Origin: an uncultured Clostridia bacterium | GTDB taxonomy: Bacteria; Bacillota; Clostridia; TANB77; CAG-508 | NCBI GenBank assembly: GCA_947581825.1 | Contig: CANPVP010000011.1 | Coordinates: 1-53,872 of the forward strand | Reading direction: 5' to 3' | Length of the DNA stretch: 53,872 nucleotides | Shown here: one piece after another, positions 52,039 to 53,872 of the stretch | Position numbering within the stretch: position 1 is the stretch's first letter | Layout: every line of letters begins with the position of its first letter | Translations under genes and position numbers: made by a program | Notes under the pieces: model-generated | Databases searched by the model: none | What the model saw: the letters and a program-made list of their open reading frames with translations, nothing else | What the model was told of the DNA's origin: nothing

Positions 52039-53872
52039 ATGAAAAACAAAATTAATGTTGTAAAGAAAAAAGGTAGTTCAAAAAAGGAAGGAATAACGCT
52101 AATATCATTAGTAGTAACAATACTAGTGCTATTAATATTGGCAGGAATAACACTAGCAACACTAACAGATGGAGATGGAATATTAACAAATACAGAAAGT
52201 GCAACAAAAGAATATAAAAAAGCAGAATATCAAGATGCAATAGATTCAGCAGTAGCAAAAACACATTTAGAAGAAGGAAAAGAACAATGGACAGCAGATG
52301 CTATATTAGATAGAGTAGAAGAACTGTTAAAAGAAAATGAAATGTTTAATGATTCAATAGAACCATGGGAAAGATACACTGACGAAAATGGAGTATTAAC
52401 ACTAATAGTACCAACAAATGAAGGAAATTTTGAAGTAAAATCCGATGGAGCAAAATATTGGGGAACAAATGAAGAAATAAATACATTACCAGAATTAGAA
52501 CAAGAAGATATACAATTTACGTATGATAAAAGTTGGAAAAATACAGACAAAAATGGACCAGTAAAAGTAACAATAAGTAAAGAAAAATCAACAAAAGAAG
52601 AATATAAAGAAAGTACAATATACTATTCAACAGATAAAATACATTGGACAGCATACACAGGACCAGTACAAATAAAAGATAATAACACAACAATATATGT
52701 AGAACTAAGAAAAGGAACAGAATTAACAAACAACTATGTAGAAGAGACAATAACAAATATAGACAGACTAAACCCAAAAACATTTACAATATCAAACCAA
52801 AAAGTAGAAACAGATAGTATAACAGTAGGAGCAACAGTAGAAGATGCAGAAGCAACAGATAAAGATGGACAAAGTGGAATAGAAGAACATTGGTTTAGTA
52901 AAGATGGAGGAACGAACTGGGAAACAAATACAAACAAAAAACAAGAAAATTATACATTTAAAGGATTAGAACAAAATAAAGAATACACAATAAAAATGAA
53001 AGTAAAGGACCAAGCAGGAAATGAGACAATAGCAGAAACAAAAATAACAACAAAAAAAGTACCAGGACTAGATGAAAACGGAGATGGAATAGAAAAAGCA
53101 AAAGTAACATTCACAGACACACCAAATACATGGACAAATGAAAATGTAAAAGTAGGAATAACAACAACAGAAACAAAATACAAACTACAATATAATAAAG
53201 TAGATGCAAAAAATAACAACGAGTGGAAAGACTATAGTGAAGCAGTAACAATGGAAAACAATGGAACAATATATGCAAGACTAATAGATGACTCAAACAA
53301 CATAGGACAATATGCAGTACACACAATAAAAAATATAGATAAAGATATACCAGTAATATCAGAAGCAACACAAGCAAATACAGCATGGACAAAAAATAAC
53401 AAAACAATAACAGTTAAAGCAAAAGACCAAGGAGGAAGTGGAATCAATGCATATACAGTAACAACATCAAATAAAAAACCTAGCAATGATTCAAAAGATT
53501 GGGTAACAAGTACAGCAGAAACATGGACAAGTACAGCAACATATGGAAATGGAACATATTATGCATGGGTAAAAGACGAAGCAGGAAATATATCAGCATC
53601 AAAAGAAGTAAAAGTAACAAATATAGAAACGAATGTACCAACAGTAAAAGTAAGTTCAAACACAACAGTAGGAAAATCACAAACAGCAACAATAACAATA
53701 GGAGATGCAGATTCAGGATTAGTAGCAGGAACATATACAATAAAATATCAATGGACAACATCAACAAGTGCACCAACATGGTCTAATGTTAAAGATACAA
53801 AAACAATAACAGTAGCATCAGGAGCAAAAACAGGTACAGTACAAGTAAGTAAAAGTGATGGAACAAACACAT
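52039..53872 (+). CDS. Large prepilin-anchored surface repeat protein (partial)
   Basis: Open through the window end (611 codons seen, no stop). RBS AAAAAGGAG. N-terminus: Lys-rich 1-18 then GITLISLVVTILVLLILAG, a prepilin/pseudopilin-like signal-anchor with the same style as the 422 gene. From about 150 on come Ig/fibronectin-like units with recurring DxxxP, WTS/WTN, GNxxYAxxKDxAGN and NID motifs, as in large adhesins of uncultured Clostridia. Coding DNA uses almost only A-ending codons (ACA, GGA, ATA, GCA), so the antisense strand holds many long false frames. Confidence 0.85.
   Translation, partial: MKNKINVVKKKGSSKKEGITLISLVVTILVLLILAGITLATLTDGDGILTNTESATKEYKKAEYQDAIDSAVAKTHLEEGKEQWTADAILDRVEELLKENEMFNDSIEPWERYTDENGVLTLIVPTNEGNFEVKSDGAKYWGTNEEINTLPELEQEDIQFTYDKSWKNTDKNGPVKVTISKEKSTKEEYKESTIYYSTDKIHWTAYTGPVQIKDNNTTIYVELRKGTELTNNYVEETITNIDRLNPKTFTISNQKVETDSITVGATVEDAEATDKDGQSGIEEHWFSKDGGTNWETNTNKKQENYTFKGLEQNKEYTIKMKVKDQAGNETIAETKITTKKVPGLDENGDGIEKAKVTFTDTPNTWTNENVKVGITTTETKYKLQYNKVDAKNNNEWKDYSEAVTMENNGTIYARLIDDSNNIGQYAVHTIKNIDKDIPVISEATQANTAWTKNNKTITVKAKDQGGSGINAYTVTTSNKKPSNDSKDWVTSTAETWTSTATYGNGTYYAWVKDEAGNISASKEVKVTNIETNVPTVKVSSNTTVGKSQTATITIGDADSGLVAGTYTIKYQWTTSTSAPTWSNVKDTKTITVASGAKTGTVQVSKSDGTNT

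Noticed and set aside
52052..53779. Many overlapping minus-strand frames (up to 106 residues)
   Set aside because: They are antisense to the partial surface protein at 52039, whose A-ending codons remove stop codons on the other strand; they have no RBS and are Leu/Ile/Val/Ser low-complexity.

Overview
The window is very AT-rich with standard bacterial genes: strong AGGAGG-type ribosome sites, sigma-A promoters, TGA used as stop and TGG as Trp. Together with PflA/PflB, class B sortase, DUF5711, YkvI and proteins that begin with a prepilin-like GITLIALV or GITLISLV segment, this points to an uncultured low-GC Clostridia-type anaerobe. The genus cannot be read from the sequence.

Layout. (1) 1-4.5 kb holds a surface or envelope cluster: a prepilin-like protein, DUF3592-like and DUF2207-like membrane proteins and a DUF5677-like protein. 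(2) 4.6-7.6 kb holds an FAD oxidoreductase fused to a Rieske domain, divergent from an M18 aminopeptidase. (3) 7.7-10.6 kb is an accessory stretch on the minus strand: an AAA_14/DUF4143 ATPase framed by two copies of a 49-bp repeat, a shrunken RelB/DinJ-like antitoxin remnant, a Nudix hydrolase and a HEPN/MNT pair. (4) 10,715-36,661 is a 25.9-kb integrated element. It cuts a host tRNA-Arg(UCU) gene exactly at the anticodon loop: the 3' half is left at 10,677-10,722 and the 5' half at 36,654-36,692. The element carries a complete replacement tRNA-Arg at 36,446-36,522. (5) 36.7-53.9 kb is core chromosome: a GDT1-type transporter, a Gld-like ABC operon, YkvI, DUF5711, CvpA, a GT-C-like membrane protein, two pseudouridine synthases, an S1 protein, a Replic_Relax-like protein, pflA/pflB, and the start of a large prepilin-anchored repeat protein that runs off the end.

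Inside the element, left to right: an attachment end with an outward promoter, four 10-bp-phased repeats and two AGTTGGGGAAA boxes; a train of small proteins that includes a ribosomal protein S6 homologue, DUF4314 and DUF3560; a divergent XRE repressor; a cell-surface module (TPKTG-anchored protein, class B sortase, membrane-anchored papain-like protease, a small membrane protein, an Ig-like surface protein); an AAA+ SpoVK/CbbX-type ATPase with three unknown partners; a three-part nuclease (DEDDh exonuclease, a PD-(D/E)XK-like centre, two zinc ribbons); a small serine recombinase with a res-like site; an orphan HsdS-like protein; a replication module (a DUF927-like ATPase and an HUH-type Rep) with hairpin clusters; and excisionase plus tyrosine integrase next to the right end. 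No type IV secretion genes (VirB4, coupling protein, VirB6) are present, so it looks like an integrative element that can replicate but must borrow transfer, if it transfers at all.

The most interesting points are the split-and-replace strategy at the tRNA anticodon loop, with promoters placed to keep the tRNA transcribed in both the integrated and circular forms; the three-part nuclease; the sortase/papain surface module; the element-borne S6; and several regulatory hairpins and interspersed repeats tied to integrase, excisionase and operon borders.
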